DNA from: UM-FILTER-40-17 sp032251335
GTDB lineage: Bacteria; Bacteroidota; Bacteroidia; Flavobacteriales; Flavobacteriaceae
Direction of reading: 5' to 3'
NCBI GenBank assembly: GCA_032251335.1
Contig: JAVVDW010000010.1
Coordinates: forward strand, 50,143 to 114,142
DNA: 64,000 nucleotides
In this document: piece after piece, positions 1-8,298 of the stretch
Numbering within the stretch: position 1 is the first letter of the stretch
Layout: each line of letters starts with the position of its first letter
Program-made: the position numbers and the translations under genes
Notes under the pieces: model-generated
Seen by the model: only the letters and a program-made list of their open reading frames with translations
The model's database searches: none
Told to the model about the DNA's origin: nothing

Positions 1-40
1 GTGTGACAGATAAAAACAAATAAAATAAACACATGAAAAT
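1..40 (+). repeat. 40-bp sequence upstream of and into pheT, duplicated at engB
   Basis: These 40 bases run into the first codons of pheT. They are identical, in inverted orientation, to positions 28756-28795, where they run into the first codons of engB. The match ends eight bases into each coding region, counting from the A of ATG. It may extend leftwards beyond the window. I infer a dispersed or duplicated 5' regulatory segment. Confidence 0.9.
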
Positions 41-2462
41 TTCTCATAATTGGTTAAAACAATTTATAAAAACAACCGAATCGCCTGATAAAATTGCTGA
101 AATACTGACAGATTTAGGTCTTGAGGTAGAAGGTTTGGAAAGTTTCTCTTCTGTTAAAGGCGGTTTAAAAGGCATCGTAGTCGGGCAGGTTTTGACGTGC
201 GAGAAACATCCGGATGCCGACAGACTCAAAGTCACAACCGTAGATATTGGTTTAGAAAAACCGCTTCATATAGTTTGCGGTGCGCCCAATGTGGCTGTGG
301 GCCAAAAAGTTCCCGTTGCCACCGTAGGCACTGAATTGTTTGATAAAGAAAATAAACCTTGGGTCATCAAAAAAGGAAAAATTAGAGGGCAAGTCAGTGA
401 GGGCATGATTTGTGCCGAAGACGAAATTGGATTAGGCAACAGCCATGACGGAATTTTAATTTTGGATGAAAAGCTTGCGCCAGGCACACTGCTGTCAAAA
501 GTGTATGAGGTAGAAGAAGACACCGTCTATGAAATCGGACTCACGCCCAACCGCGCAGACGCCATGAGCCATTTAGGAGTCGCCAGAGATTTGCGCGCCG
601 GTATTGCTCAACGAGAAAAATTACTCGAACTCATTACACCATCTGTCAGCAGCTTTAACGTGGACAATAGGGCGCTAAAAATAGATGTTGAAGTCACTGA
701 CAAACTATTGGCACCTCGGTATTGCGGCGTTTCGTTGACAGATGTCAGCGTAAAAGAATCGCCAAATTGGCTCAAAAACAGACTAAAAGCCATTGGTCTG
801 TCACCCAAAAACAACGTTGTTGATGCTACGAATTACGTGCTTCACGAACTTGGACAGCCCTTACATGCCTTTGACGCAGATAAAATTAAAAGCAAAAAAA
901 TCGTTGTCAAAACACTGCCCGACAACACTGAATTCGTCACGCTTGACGGCGTAGTGCGAAAATTGCATTCGGAAGATTTGATGATTTGCGACGAGAACAA
1001 GCCCCTTTGCATAGCCGGTGTTTTCGGCGGACTCGACTCAGGCGTAACAGAACAAACCACACGCATTTTTCTGGAAAGTGCTTATTTTGATCCGGTTAGC
1101 ATCAGGAAAACTTCTAAAAGGCACAACCTGAACACAGACGCTTCTTTTAGGTTTGAGCGCGGCATCGATATCAACTTGGTAGATTATGCACTCAAGAGAG
1201 CTGCTATTCTCATTTCTGAACTCTCAGGCGCTAAAATCTCCTCAGACATTGTGGATTTTTACCCCAAGAAAGTAGAAGATTTTAAAGTTTTTCTCACCTA
1301 CGAAAAAGTGAACAAACTCATCGGTGAAAATTTACCTGAAGACACCATTAAAAAAATACTTTCCTATCTCGATATCAAAGTCATCAACGTCACCGAATCC
1401 GGCATGGGACTCAGTATTCCACCCTATCGCGTAGATGTAACCCGCGAGGCAGATGTAATCGAAGAAATCCTGAGAATTTACGGTTACAACAACATCCAGT
1501 TTTCGGAAAAACTCAATGCATCGGTGGCAACAGTTGGCAAATTTGAAGATTATAAGATACAGGATCTCATTGCGCAACAGTTAGTGGCACAGGGTTTCTT
1601 CGAAATTATGACCAATTCGCTCAGCAGCCCCGAATATCATAAACTCGACCCCACCTCTGAGGTGGAATCAACGGTAAACATCTTGAATCCGCTGAGCCAA
1701 GACCTTTCTGTGATGCGTCAAGATTTGCTTTTTACAGGTTTGGAATCCGTAGCACATAACCTGAACAGAAGACGAAATGACCTCAAACTTTTTGAATTTG
1801 GAAAAAAATACCAAAGGAAAAACGGTGCATATATTGAAAACAAATGTTTAGGATTGTTTGTAACAGGTGCCATATCTCCAGAAAATTGGTCTCATAAAAG
1901 ACAAGAAAGCCATTTCTTTTACTTAAAAGGAATCGTACAAGCCTGCTTAGAAAAACTCGGTATCCAACAAACGGTAAGCAAACCCGGCGAGAGCAGTTTA
2001 TTTTCTAATTCGCTGGTTTTAGTTGCGCAAAACGGAGAAGATTTGGCAACTGTAGGTGAAGTCCACGCAAAAGTCTGCAAGCATTTCGGCATCAAGCAAA
2101 CCGTATTTTATGCAAGCTTAAATTGGGATGCCATCATGGCATGGGTTGGCAAAAAACAACTCGTTTTTTCCGAACCTCCAAAATACCCTGAAGTCAGAAG
2201 AGACTTGGCCCTTCTACTCGACAAATCCGTTTCTTACCAAGCGCTATATGAAGTGGCAAAGGAACAAGAAAAAAAACTGTTAAAATCCGTCGATTTGTTT
2301 GATGTTTATGAAGGTAAAAACCTGCCCGACGGCAAAAAAAGTTATGCCCTGAGTTTTATTTTGCAAGACGAAAACAAAACCTTGGAAGACAAACAGATAG
2401 ACAAAATCATGAAAAAGATTCAAACTGTTTTTGAAACCGAATTTGGGGCGATTTTACGGTGA
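33..2462 (+). CDS. pheT: Phenylalanine--tRNA ligase beta subunit
   Basis: This is the beta chain of the alpha2-beta2 enzyme that charges tRNA-Phe in the cytoplasm. The 809 residues match the usual bacterial length. An EMAP/tRNA-binding domain lies at about residues 40-150 (GIVVGQVLTC, HPDADRL). The B3/B4 editing region and a B5 domain follow at about 200-480, and a C-terminal FDX-ACB anticodon-binding domain covers about the last 95 residues (YPEVRRDLALLLD). pheS is not in the window and may lie elsewhere, since Bacteroidota often separate the two genes. The ATG lies inside a 40-bp segment duplicated upstream of engB. The gene converges on prmC with a 5-bp gap. Confidence 0.97.
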   Translation: MKISHNWLKQFIKTTESPDKIAEILTDLGLEVEGLESFSSVKGGLKGIVVGQVLTCEKHPDADRLKVTTVDIGLEKPLHIVCGAPNVAVGQKVPVATVGTELFDKENKPWVIKKGKIRGQVSEGMICAEDEIGLGNSHDGILILDEKLAPGTLLSKVYEVEEDTVYEIGLTPNRADAMSHLGVARDLRAGIAQREKLLELITPSVSSFNVDNRALKIDVEVTDKLLAPRYCGVSLTDVSVKESPNWLKNRLKAIGLSPKNNVVDATNYVLHELGQPLHAFDADKIKSKKIVVKTLPDNTEFVTLDGVVRKLHSEDLMICDENKPLCIAGVFGGLDSGVTEQTTRIFLESAYFDPVSIRKTSKRHNLNTDASFRFERGIDINLVDYALKRAAILISELSGAKISSDIVDFYPKKVEDFKVFLTYEKVNKLIGENLPEDTIKKILSYLDIKVINVTESGMGLSIPPYRVDVTREADVIEEILRIYGYNNIQFSEKLNASVATVGKFEDYKIQDLIAQQLVAQGFFEIMTNSLSSPEYHKLDPTSEVESTVNILNPLSQDLSVMRQDLLFTGLESVAHNLNRRRNDLKLFEFGKKYQRKNGAYIENKCLGLFVTGAISPENWSHKRQESHFFYLKGIVQACLEKLGIQQTVSKPGESSLFSNSLVLVAQNGEDLATVGEVHAKVCKHFGIKQTVFYASLNWDAIMAWVGKKQLVFSEPPKYPEVRRDLALLLDKSVSYQALYEVAKEQEKKLLKSVDLFDVYEGKNLPDGKKSYALSFILQDENKTLEDKQIDKIMKKIQTVFETEFGAILR

Positions 2463-2467
2463 TTGAT

Positions 2468-3322
2468 TCAATGCTTTAAACCTTTTATCATCCTGTTTTT
2501 CCCATAAAAATCGACTTTGAGTTCAATATTTACGAACCCATTCTCAGCCAATAAGTTGCTGACTTCATTACCGTATGCCTCGTTGATCTCGAAAAAAAGC
2601 AGGCCGTTCTTATTTAAGTGTTTGCTGGCTAATTCAGTTATTTTCTCATAAAAAATCAAGGGATTGGTATCGGGTACAAACAAAGCCCGATGCGGTTCAA
2701 AATGTAAAACATTTTGCCGCATTTTTGATTTTTCACCATCTAAAACGTAGGGCGGATTGCTCACAATAACGTCAAAAGAAGTTTCTAAGCGATCCGTTTT
2801 TAAGATATCTGCCTCTATAAAATGAACTGATACTTGGTTGTTTGTTGCATTTTCTCGAGCGGTTTGCAGGGCTTCCCCGGAAATATCCATCGCACTGACT
2901 TTCGCCTTGGGTAGCAATGAAGCCAAAGAAACCGCAATGCAACCACTGCCTGTGCCAATATCCAAAACATTGAGGCTTTGCGATGTAGCACTTTCAAAAT
3001 GCGATGCAATCCAATAGACCAATGTTTCGGTTTCGGGTCTTGGAATCAATACGTTGCTGTTTAAGACAAACGGCAAATCGCAGAAATGTGTTCGATTGAA
3101 TATGTACTGAATGGGCTCGTGATTTTGCAGTCTTTTAAGTATGTCTTTACATGCCACTTCGAGGGATACATCCAACACCCTATCGGACTGCAGTACCGCT
3201 TCTACCCTATTGATGCCTAATTTTTCTTGCAACAAAAGTGCGTAAAACCCTTGTATTTCTTCCCTGTCATACAGGCTTTCTAAAGTTTCAAAAAAAAAGA
3301 TTCTAAGGGCGTTTAACGTCAT
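2468..3322 (-). CDS. prmC: Peptide chain release factor N5-glutamine methyltransferase
   Basis: PrmC (HemK) methylates the glutamine of the GGQ motif in release factors RF1 and RF2, using S-adenosylmethionine. The 284 residues hold an N-terminal helical domain (about 1-90), the SAM-binding loop DIGTGSG at 121-127 and the catalytic NPPY motif at 189-192. All are diagnostic of the family. The gene is transcribed towards pheT and away from thrS, with 117 bp between its start and the thrS start. I see no clear Bacteroidota promoter for it in that gap. Confidence 0.95.
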   Translation of the reverse strand: MTLNALRIFFFETLESLYDREEIQGFYALLLQEKLGINRVEAVLQSDRVLDVSLEVACKDILKRLQNHEPIQYIFNRTHFCDLPFVLNSNVLIPRPETETLVYWIASHFESATSQSLNVLDIGTGSGCIAVSLASLLPKAKVSAMDISGEALQTARENATNNQVSVHFIEADILKTDRLETSFDVIVSNPPYVLDGEKSKMRQNVLHFEPHRALFVPDTNPLIFYEKITELASKHLNKNGLLFFEINEAYGNEVSNLLAENGFVNIELKVDFYGKNRMIKGLKH

Positions 3323-3386
3323 TGTAGTCTCATCTATCTTTTGTCATTAAGGAAAATACTTTCTGCAAAACTGCAAAAAAATCAGC

Positions 3387-3417
3387 TTGTTTGTGCAACT
3401 ATTACGGCTTATCTTTG
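3387..3417 (+). promoter_or_regulatory. Bacteroidota-type promoter for the thrS operon
   Basis: A TTG at 3387-3389 and a perfect TATCTTTG at 3410-3417 are 20 bp apart, fitting the Bacteroidota consensus TTG-N17..23-TAnnTTTG. Transcription would start near 3423, about 17 bases before the thrS ATG, so the leader is very short. The site also argues against the TTG-initiated extension that begins at 3341. Confidence 0.75.
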
Positions 3418-3439
3418 CAGTTCGTTAAAAAAAATACGT

Positions 3440-5386
3440 ATGATTTCAATTTCCTTTCCGGACGGCTCGTCCCGGTCTTATGCAGCAGGGACTACACCCT
3501 TTGAAATTGCGCAATCCATCAGTGAAGGATTGGCTCGAAATGTCATTTCTGCTGCTTTTGACAAGCAAACTGTTGAAATCACCACGCCACTGACCCAAGA
3601 CGGAAGCCTTGTGCTTTTCACTTGGAACGACCCTGAAGGCAAAAAAGCATTTTGGCACTCGTCTGCACACGTATTGGCAGAGGCTTTGGAAACGTTATAT
3701 CCCGGCATCAAACTGACTATTGGTCCGGCTATAGATAATGGTTTTTACTACGACATTGATCCCAACGGACACAGCATTTCGGATAAAGATTTTCCTGCCA
3801 TTGAAAATAAAATGTTGGAAATAGCTCGGGGCAAACACAACTTTTCAATCAGAAGCACTTCAAAAGCTGAAGCCCTTTCATATTATCAAAATTTGGGCAA
3901 CGAATTTAAAGTAGAACTCATAGAAAACCTTGAAGACGGCACCATCACTTTCTGCGACCATCATACGTTTACAGATCTTTGTCGCGGTGGGCACTTGCCC
4001 AACACGGGTCCCATTAAAGCAGTAAAACTACTCAGTATTGCCGGAGCTTATTGGCGTGGCGATGAAAAAAACAAACAACTCACCCGCATCTACGGCATCT
4101 CTTTTCCTAAACAAAAAGACCTAACCGAATATCTCGAATTACTAGAACAAGCCAAGCAAAGAGACCATAGAAAATTGGGGAAGGAACTCGAACTTTTTGC
4201 CTTCTCGCCTAAAGTTGGCCAAGGCCTTCCATTGTGGTTACCCAAAGGTGCAGCGCTTCGGGAAAGGCTCGAGAATTTCTTGAAAATAGCACAGAAAAAA
4301 GCGGGCTACGAAATGGTTGTTTCCCCGCATATCGGGCAAAAGGAATTGTACGAAACTTCCGGCCATTTTGCCAAATATGGTGCGGATAGTTTTCAGCCCA
4401 TACACACGCCCAACGAAGGCGAGTTGTTTATGTTAAAGCCGATGAACTGCCCCCACCACTGTGAAATCTACAACGTCAGACCTTGGAGTTACAAAGATTT
4501 GCCCAAGCGATATGCTGAGTTTGGTACTGTTTACAGATACGAACAAAGCGGTGAGCTTCACGGCCTAACCAGGGTTCGCGGATTTACGCAAGACGATGCC
4601 CACATATTTTGTACACCAGACCAACTCGATGATGAATTTAAAAAAGTTATCGATTTGGTACTCTATGTTTTCGGATCTTTGGGATTTGAAGATTTTACTA
4701 CCCAAATATCTTTACGAGATCCGGAAAAACCGGAAAAATACATAGGTTCGGATGAAAATTGGGAAAAGGCAGAAAACGCTATTATCAATGCTGCTAAGGA
4801 AAAAAACCTGAAAACCAAAATTGAATATGGCGAAGCCGCCTTCTATGGGCCAAAGCTAGACTTTATGGTAAAAGATGCTTTGGGAAGAAACTGGCAATTG
4901 GGTACCATACAAGTAGATTACAACCTACCTGAGCGCTTCGACTTGACCTACAAGGGAACTGACAATGAGCTACATAGACCCGTTATGATCCACCGTGCGC
5001 CATTTGGCAGTATGGAGCGATTTGTCGCAATATTGTTGGAACATACCGGAGGTAACTTTCCGCTCTGGCTCACGCCCACACAAGCGATTATATTAAATGT
5101 GAGTGAGAAATATGAAAAATATGCTGAAAATATTTTAAATCTCCTTGAAAATTACGAAATTCGCGCCCTAAAAGATTCAAGGAACGAGACTATTGGCAAG
5201 AAGATTCGCGAAGCGGAAATGCAAAAATACCCCTACATGATTATTGTAGGCGAAAAAGAAAATGAAGAAGGAACGGTTTCTGTGAGAAAACACGGTGGTG
5301 AGGACTTAGGTTCGATGACCTTGGAAGCTTTTGCAGAAATGGTTAAAAAAGACCTTGAAAAAGTGACAAAGACATTTATTGTTTAA
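3440..5386 (+). CDS. thrS: Threonine--tRNA ligase
   Basis: This class II synthetase charges tRNA-Thr. The 648 residues show an N-terminal TGS domain (about 1-60), the second additional (editing) domain with HSSAHVLAEAL, the catalytic core with the zinc-site segment MKPMNCPHHC, and a C-terminal anticodon-binding domain. I chose the ATG at 3440. The frame is open upstream to a TTG at 3341, but the promoter -7 box lies inside that extension and family alignments begin at the TGS domain. It is the first gene of a thrS-infC-rpmI-rplT operon, the common bacterial order. Confidence 0.97.
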   Translation: MISISFPDGSSRSYAAGTTPFEIAQSISEGLARNVISAAFDKQTVEITTPLTQDGSLVLFTWNDPEGKKAFWHSSAHVLAEALETLYPGIKLTIGPAIDNGFYYDIDPNGHSISDKDFPAIENKMLEIARGKHNFSIRSTSKAEALSYYQNLGNEFKVELIENLEDGTITFCDHHTFTDLCRGGHLPNTGPIKAVKLLSIAGAYWRGDEKNKQLTRIYGISFPKQKDLTEYLELLEQAKQRDHRKLGKELELFAFSPKVGQGLPLWLPKGAALRERLENFLKIAQKKAGYEMVVSPHIGQKELYETSGHFAKYGADSFQPIHTPNEGELFMLKPMNCPHHCEIYNVRPWSYKDLPKRYAEFGTVYRYEQSGELHGLTRVRGFTQDDAHIFCTPDQLDDEFKKVIDLVLYVFGSLGFEDFTTQISLRDPEKPEKYIGSDENWEKAENAIINAAKEKNLKTKIEYGEAAFYGPKLDFMVKDALGRNWQLGTIQVDYNLPERFDLTYKGTDNELHRPVMIHRAPFGSMERFVAILLEHTGGNFPLWLTPTQAIILNVSEKYEKYAENILNLLENYEIRALKDSRNETIGKKIREAEMQKYPYMIIVGEKENEEGTVSVRKHGGEDLGSMTLEAFAEMVKKDLEKVTKTFIV

Positions 5387-5403
5387 TTTAAATATTTAGA
5401 GTT

Positions 5404-5961
5404 ATAGCAATTCGTAGAAAAAGATTTTCCGGACCGGCGAGAATCATCAAAGAGGATGCACACCGCATCAACAACAAAATAAAAGCCCCGGAAGTCAGGT
5501 TAGTTGGCGACAATGTAGAAATGGGCGTCTATCCCACGCGCGAAGCTTTATCAAAGGCTGACGCATTGGGTTTGGATTTAGTCGAAATTTCTCCAAATGC
5601 AGAACCTCCTGTTTGTAAAATCATAGACTATAAAAAGTTTGTTTACGAACAGAAGAAGAAAGAAAAAATCATCAAGGCGAAATCGGCCAATGTTGTAATC
5701 AAAGAAATTCGGTTCGGTCCGCAAACAGATGAACACGATTACGAATTTAAAAAGCGCAATGCTGAAAAGTTTTTGAAAGACGGTGCTAAGCTGAAGGCTT
5801 TTGTCTTCTTTAAAGGGCGTTCCATTATTTATAAAGAACAAGGACAAATCTTACTGTTGCGTCTGGCACAAGATTTAGAAGACTTTGGAAAAGTGGAACA
5901 GCTTCCCAAATTGGAAGGTAAAAGAATGACCATGTTTATCGCTCCAAAAAAAGCAAAATAG
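5404..5961 (+). CDS. infC: Translation initiation factor IF-3, non-ATG start
   Basis: IF-3 binds the 30S subunit and rejects non-initiator tRNAs and poor start codons. The N-domain (HRINNKIKAPEVRLVGD, LGLDLVEISP, PPVCKIIDYKK) and C-domain (KEIRFGP, HDYEFKKRNA) are both present. The first ATG in frame, at 5521, would delete about a third of the N-domain. The conserved reading continues upstream to 5404, with a stop at 5389-5391 and no ATG, GTG or TTG in that stretch. Initiation must therefore use ATA (5404, giving M-AIRRKRF) or ATT (5410). I favour ATA because it gives an MAIR-type N-terminus. The family is known to use AUU for autoregulation in E. coli. Length is about 185 residues. Confidence 0.9.
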   Translation: MAIRRKRFSGPARIIKEDAHRINNKIKAPEVRLVGDNVEMGVYPTREALSKADALGLDLVEISPNAEPPVCKIIDYKKFVYEQKKKEKIIKAKSANVVIKEIRFGPQTDEHDYEFKKRNAEKFLKDGAKLKAFVFFKGRSIIYKEQGQILLLRLAQDLEDFGKVEQLPKLEGKRMTMFIAPKKAK

Positions 5962-5991
5962 AATAAGTGAGAATCATTAATACAGGTAATT

Positions 5992-6189
5992 ATGCCAAAA
6001 ATGAAAACAAAATCCGGAGCCAAAAAGCGTTTTAAGCTTACCGGCTCAGGTAAAATTAAAAGGAAACACGCTTTTAAAAGCCACATCCTGACCAAAAAAT
6101 CTAAAAAGCGCAAGCTCAGCTTGACGCACAGCACTTTGGTGAGTGATGCGGACACAAACAGCGTCAAAGAACAATTGCGCTTAAAATAA
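5992..6189 (+). CDS. rpmI: 50S ribosomal protein bL35
   Basis: This small, very basic large-subunit protein has 65 residues, a normal length. The start MPKMKTKSGAKKRFKLTGSG and the KRKHAFKSHILTKK block are typical of bL35. It lies 30 bp after infC and 94 bp before rplT in the conserved operon. In E. coli the infC-rpmI-rplT mRNA is controlled by L20 binding. The long rpmI-rplT spacer here could serve the same purpose, but that is inference. Confidence 0.97.
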   Translation: MPKMKTKSGAKKRFKLTGSGKIKRKHAFKSHILTKKSKKRKLSLTHSTLVSDADTNSVKEQLRLK

Positions 6190-6283
6190 GCCTTAGTTCT
6201 TTCGGTAATCAGTTATTTAACCCTGAAGCGGGCTCAGAAAGACTTCACCAGCTGAAGCGCCTCCTTCAAAAAAACGAAAAATT
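6190..6283 (+). promoter_or_regulatory. rpmI-rplT spacer, possible L20-responsive leader
   Basis: The 94-bp spacer is long for this operon. It holds a repeated CTGAAGCG (around 6222 and 6253) flanking the block GGGCTCAGAAAGACTTCACC, and so could fold into paired helices just upstream of the rplT start. Autogenous control by L20 is known in E. coli and Bacillus. I have not matched this segment to any described leader family. Confidence 0.3.
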
Positions 6284-6628
6284 ATGCCAAGATCAGTAAA
6301 TTCAGTCGCATCAAGAGCCAGAAGAAAAAAAATCTTCAAATTGGCCAAAGGCTATTTCGGACGTCGTAAAAACGTTTGGACAGTAGCCAAAAATGCAGTC
6401 GAAAAAGGCCTTCAATATGCCTACAGAGACCGCAAAAACAAAAAGAGAAACTTTCGCGCTTTGTGGATTGTCAGAATCAATGCCGGCGCCAGACTACACG
6501 GACTTTCCTACTCGCAATTGATGGGAAAACTCAAAGCGAATGACATCAAACTCAATCGCAAAGTCCTCGCCGATTTGGCCATGCACCACCCCGAGGCTTT
6601 CAAAGCCATTGTTGACAAAGTAAAATAG
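6284..6628 (+). CDS. rplT: 50S ribosomal protein bL20
   Basis: bL20 is an early-assembly 23S rRNA-binding protein and the usual autoregulator of its operon. The 114 residues begin with MPRSVNSVASRARRKKIFK and contain GYFGRRKNVWTVAK and RDRKNKKRNFRALWI, the family hallmarks. It is the last gene of the thrS operon, followed after about 26 bp by a strong intrinsic terminator. Confidence 0.98.
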   Translation: MPRSVNSVASRARRKKIFKLAKGYFGRRKNVWTVAKNAVEKGLQYAYRDRKNKKRNFRALWIVRINAGARLHGLSYSQLMGKLKANDIKLNRKVLADLAMHHPEAFKAIVDKVK

Positions 6629-6654
6629 TTTCTAACCGATTTCTCACTTACCCT

Positions 6655-6687
6655 AAAAACCACCTCCAAACCGAGGTGGTTTTTTTT
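6655..6687 (+). terminator. Intrinsic terminator after rplT
   Basis: A perfect 8-bp stem (ACCACCTC / GAGGTGGT) at 6659-6680 has a six-base loop and is followed by seven T residues (6681-6687). It closes the thrS-infC-rpmI-rplT operon. Confidence 0.92.
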
Positions 6688-6733
6688 GACCATCAACCAA
6701 AAAGTTGAGCCCCAAAATACTGGCATTTTTTGC

Positions 6734-6741
6734 TAACTTTG
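6734..6741 (+). promoter_or_regulatory. -7 element of the dienelactone-hydrolase-like gene
   Basis: TAACTTTG matches TAnnTTTG and lies 14 bp before the ATG at 6756. The nearest upstream TTG (6705-6707) is 26 bp away, longer than usual, so only the -7 half is convincing. Confidence 0.5.
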
Positions 6742-6755
6742 GAAAAACAATTTTT

Positions 6756-7619
6756 ATGAAACGTATATCATTTTACCTACTTGGATTTTTATTTGTTTTG
6801 ATCTCGTGTAAAAATCAAGAAAAAGAAAAAACGGTCGAAAATGAAGACATTCACGCCCATCATGTCATGGCAGAAGAATCTGACGATCCGTTTTTGCAAA
6901 AACTCAACAATTCGCCTCGCCACCACGAATGGGTTACACTGGAAGTAAGCGGAAGAGAATTGTACAACTTTGTCGTCTATCCCGAAAAATCGGGTGACAC
7001 GCCGGCTGTCATTCTTATACACGAAAACAGAGGGCTGAACGATTGGGCTCGGAGTTTCGCAGACGAATTGGCCGCTGAAGGTTTTTTGGTCATTGCTCCG
7101 GACTTGCTTTCCAATGCCGTTCCGGGTGTACCTAAAACCACTGATTTTAGCTCAACAGACGCTGCGCGGGAGGCTTTGTACGGACTCAAACCCGATCAAA
7201 TCACCGAAGATTTAAACGCCGTGTACGAGTACATCAAAAAAGCACCTTCTTCCAATGGAAAAGTTTCCGTAGTAGGGTTTTGCTGGGGCGGATCGCAAAG
7301 TTTCAGATACGCCACCAACAATCCGAATCTTGAAAAATCGTATGTTTTTTACGGTACAGCTCCACAAGAAGCCGCAGACATTAAAAAAATTCAAATACCT
7401 GTTTATGGTTTTTACGGCGGCAACGACAACCGCGTCAATGCCACTATCGATCCCACCAAAGCGATCATGGACGAGGCCGGACTCACCTATGAATACGTAA
7501 TTTACCCGGGTGCAGGACATGCCTTTATGAGAAGTGGTGCTTTAGCAGATGGCAGTCCTGAGAACAAAAACGCTTACCAAGAGGCTAAAAAAAGGCTTAT
7601 CGAATTGCTTAATCAATAA
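6756..7619 (+). CDS. Dienelactone-hydrolase-family lipoprotein
   Basis: This is an alpha/beta-hydrolase of the dienelactone hydrolase family, predicted to be lipid-anchored in the envelope. The 287 residues open with a lipoprotein signal ending LISC (Cys18). The nucleophile elbow GFCWGGSQ has Cys in place of Ser, as in true dienelactone hydrolases. The triad partners fit GGNDNR (Asp) and PGAGHAFM (His). I chose 6756 because the longer open frame from 6705 would run through the -7 box and put 17 residues before the signal peptide. Four bp separate it from the next lipoprotein gene, so the two are probably co-transcribed. The substrate is unknown. Confidence 0.88.
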   Translation: MKRISFYLLGFLFVLISCKNQEKEKTVENEDIHAHHVMAEESDDPFLQKLNNSPRHHEWVTLEVSGRELYNFVVYPEKSGDTPAVILIHENRGLNDWARSFADELAAEGFLVIAPDLLSNAVPGVPKTTDFSSTDAAREALYGLKPDQITEDLNAVYEYIKKAPSSNGKVSVVGFCWGGSQSFRYATNNPNLEKSYVFYGTAPQEAADIKKIQIPVYGFYGGNDNRVNATIDPTKAIMDEAGLTYEYVIYPGAGHAFMRSGALADGSPENKNAYQEAKKRLIELLNQ

Positions 7620-7623
7620 AAGT

Positions 7624-8292
7624 ATGTACAAACCAACCCTTATTCTGATTTGTTTTTTGGTCTTGATTTCTTGCCGAGAAACCCCAAAAGAAGTTGTAGT
7701 CTCGCAAGAGCAACAGGTCATCGAAAAATTAGCAGCTGCCCATGGTTTTGACCATTGGAAAGACGTTAAAAAAATTCATTTTACTTTTAACGTAGATCGC
7801 GACACTGTTCATTTTGAACGCTCGTGGATATGGCATACTGCAACGCAAGAAGTGAGTCGCATAACTGCCCAAGACACTGTTACCTTCAACAGAGGCGCAG
7901 TAAACGACAGCCTAAAACCCGCAGACAGCGGCTTTATAAACGACAAATTCTGGTTGTTGTTTCCTTACCAACTCAAGTGGGACAAAGATTTGGCACTCAG
8001 CTATTCCGACACCGCCACCGCGCCTATTTCCGGGAAGAAACTTCACAAACTCACGGTCATTTATCCCAATTTGGGTGGTTACACACCCGGCGATGCATAC
8101 GATGCCTATTTTGGCGATGATTATTTGTTGCAGGAATGGGTGTACAGAAAAGAAAACCAAGCCACGGCTTCCCTAGCAACCACATGGGAAAGTTATTCGG
8201 ATTATAAGGGGTTGAAAATAGCCACCACGCACAAAAGAGCCGATGGGAATTTCACGCTTTATTTTACCGGAATCTCAGTAGAAACCAAATAA
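7624..8292 (+). CDS. Lipoprotein of unknown function
   Basis: I do not recognise a characterised family. The 222-residue product begins with a lipoprotein signal, MYKPTLILICFLVLISC (Cys17), and then a soluble domain rich in aromatic residues. Segments resembling beta strands (KKIHFTFNVDRDTVHFERSW, WESYSDYKGLKIATTHKRAD) faintly recall LolA-like or DUF6503-like lipoproteins of flavobacteria, but I cannot confirm either. The start at 7624 puts the signal peptide at the N-terminus; the frame is open upstream inside the preceding gene. It probably forms a two-gene unit with that hydrolase, and its stop is 6 bp from the opposed CpsB-like gene. Confidence 0.8.
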   Translation: MYKPTLILICFLVLISCRETPKEVVVSQEQQVIEKLAAAHGFDHWKDVKKIHFTFNVDRDTVHFERSWIWHTATQEVSRITAQDTVTFNRGAVNDSLKPADSGFINDKFWLLFPYQLKWDKDLALSYSDTATAPISGKKLHKLTVIYPNLGGYTPGDAYDAYFGDDYLLQEWVYRKENQATASLATTWESYSDYKGLKIATTHKRADGNFTLYFTGISVETK

Positions 8293-8298
8293 GACTGA

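Noticed and set aside
3341..3439. TTG-initiated N-terminal extension of ThrRS
   Set aside because: The extension contains the promoter -7 box and residues absent from the family; the TGS domain starts at the ATG at 3440.
5829..6167. Minus-strand open frame opposite infC and rpmI
   Set aside because: It is the antisense shadow of two conserved ribosomal-operon genes.
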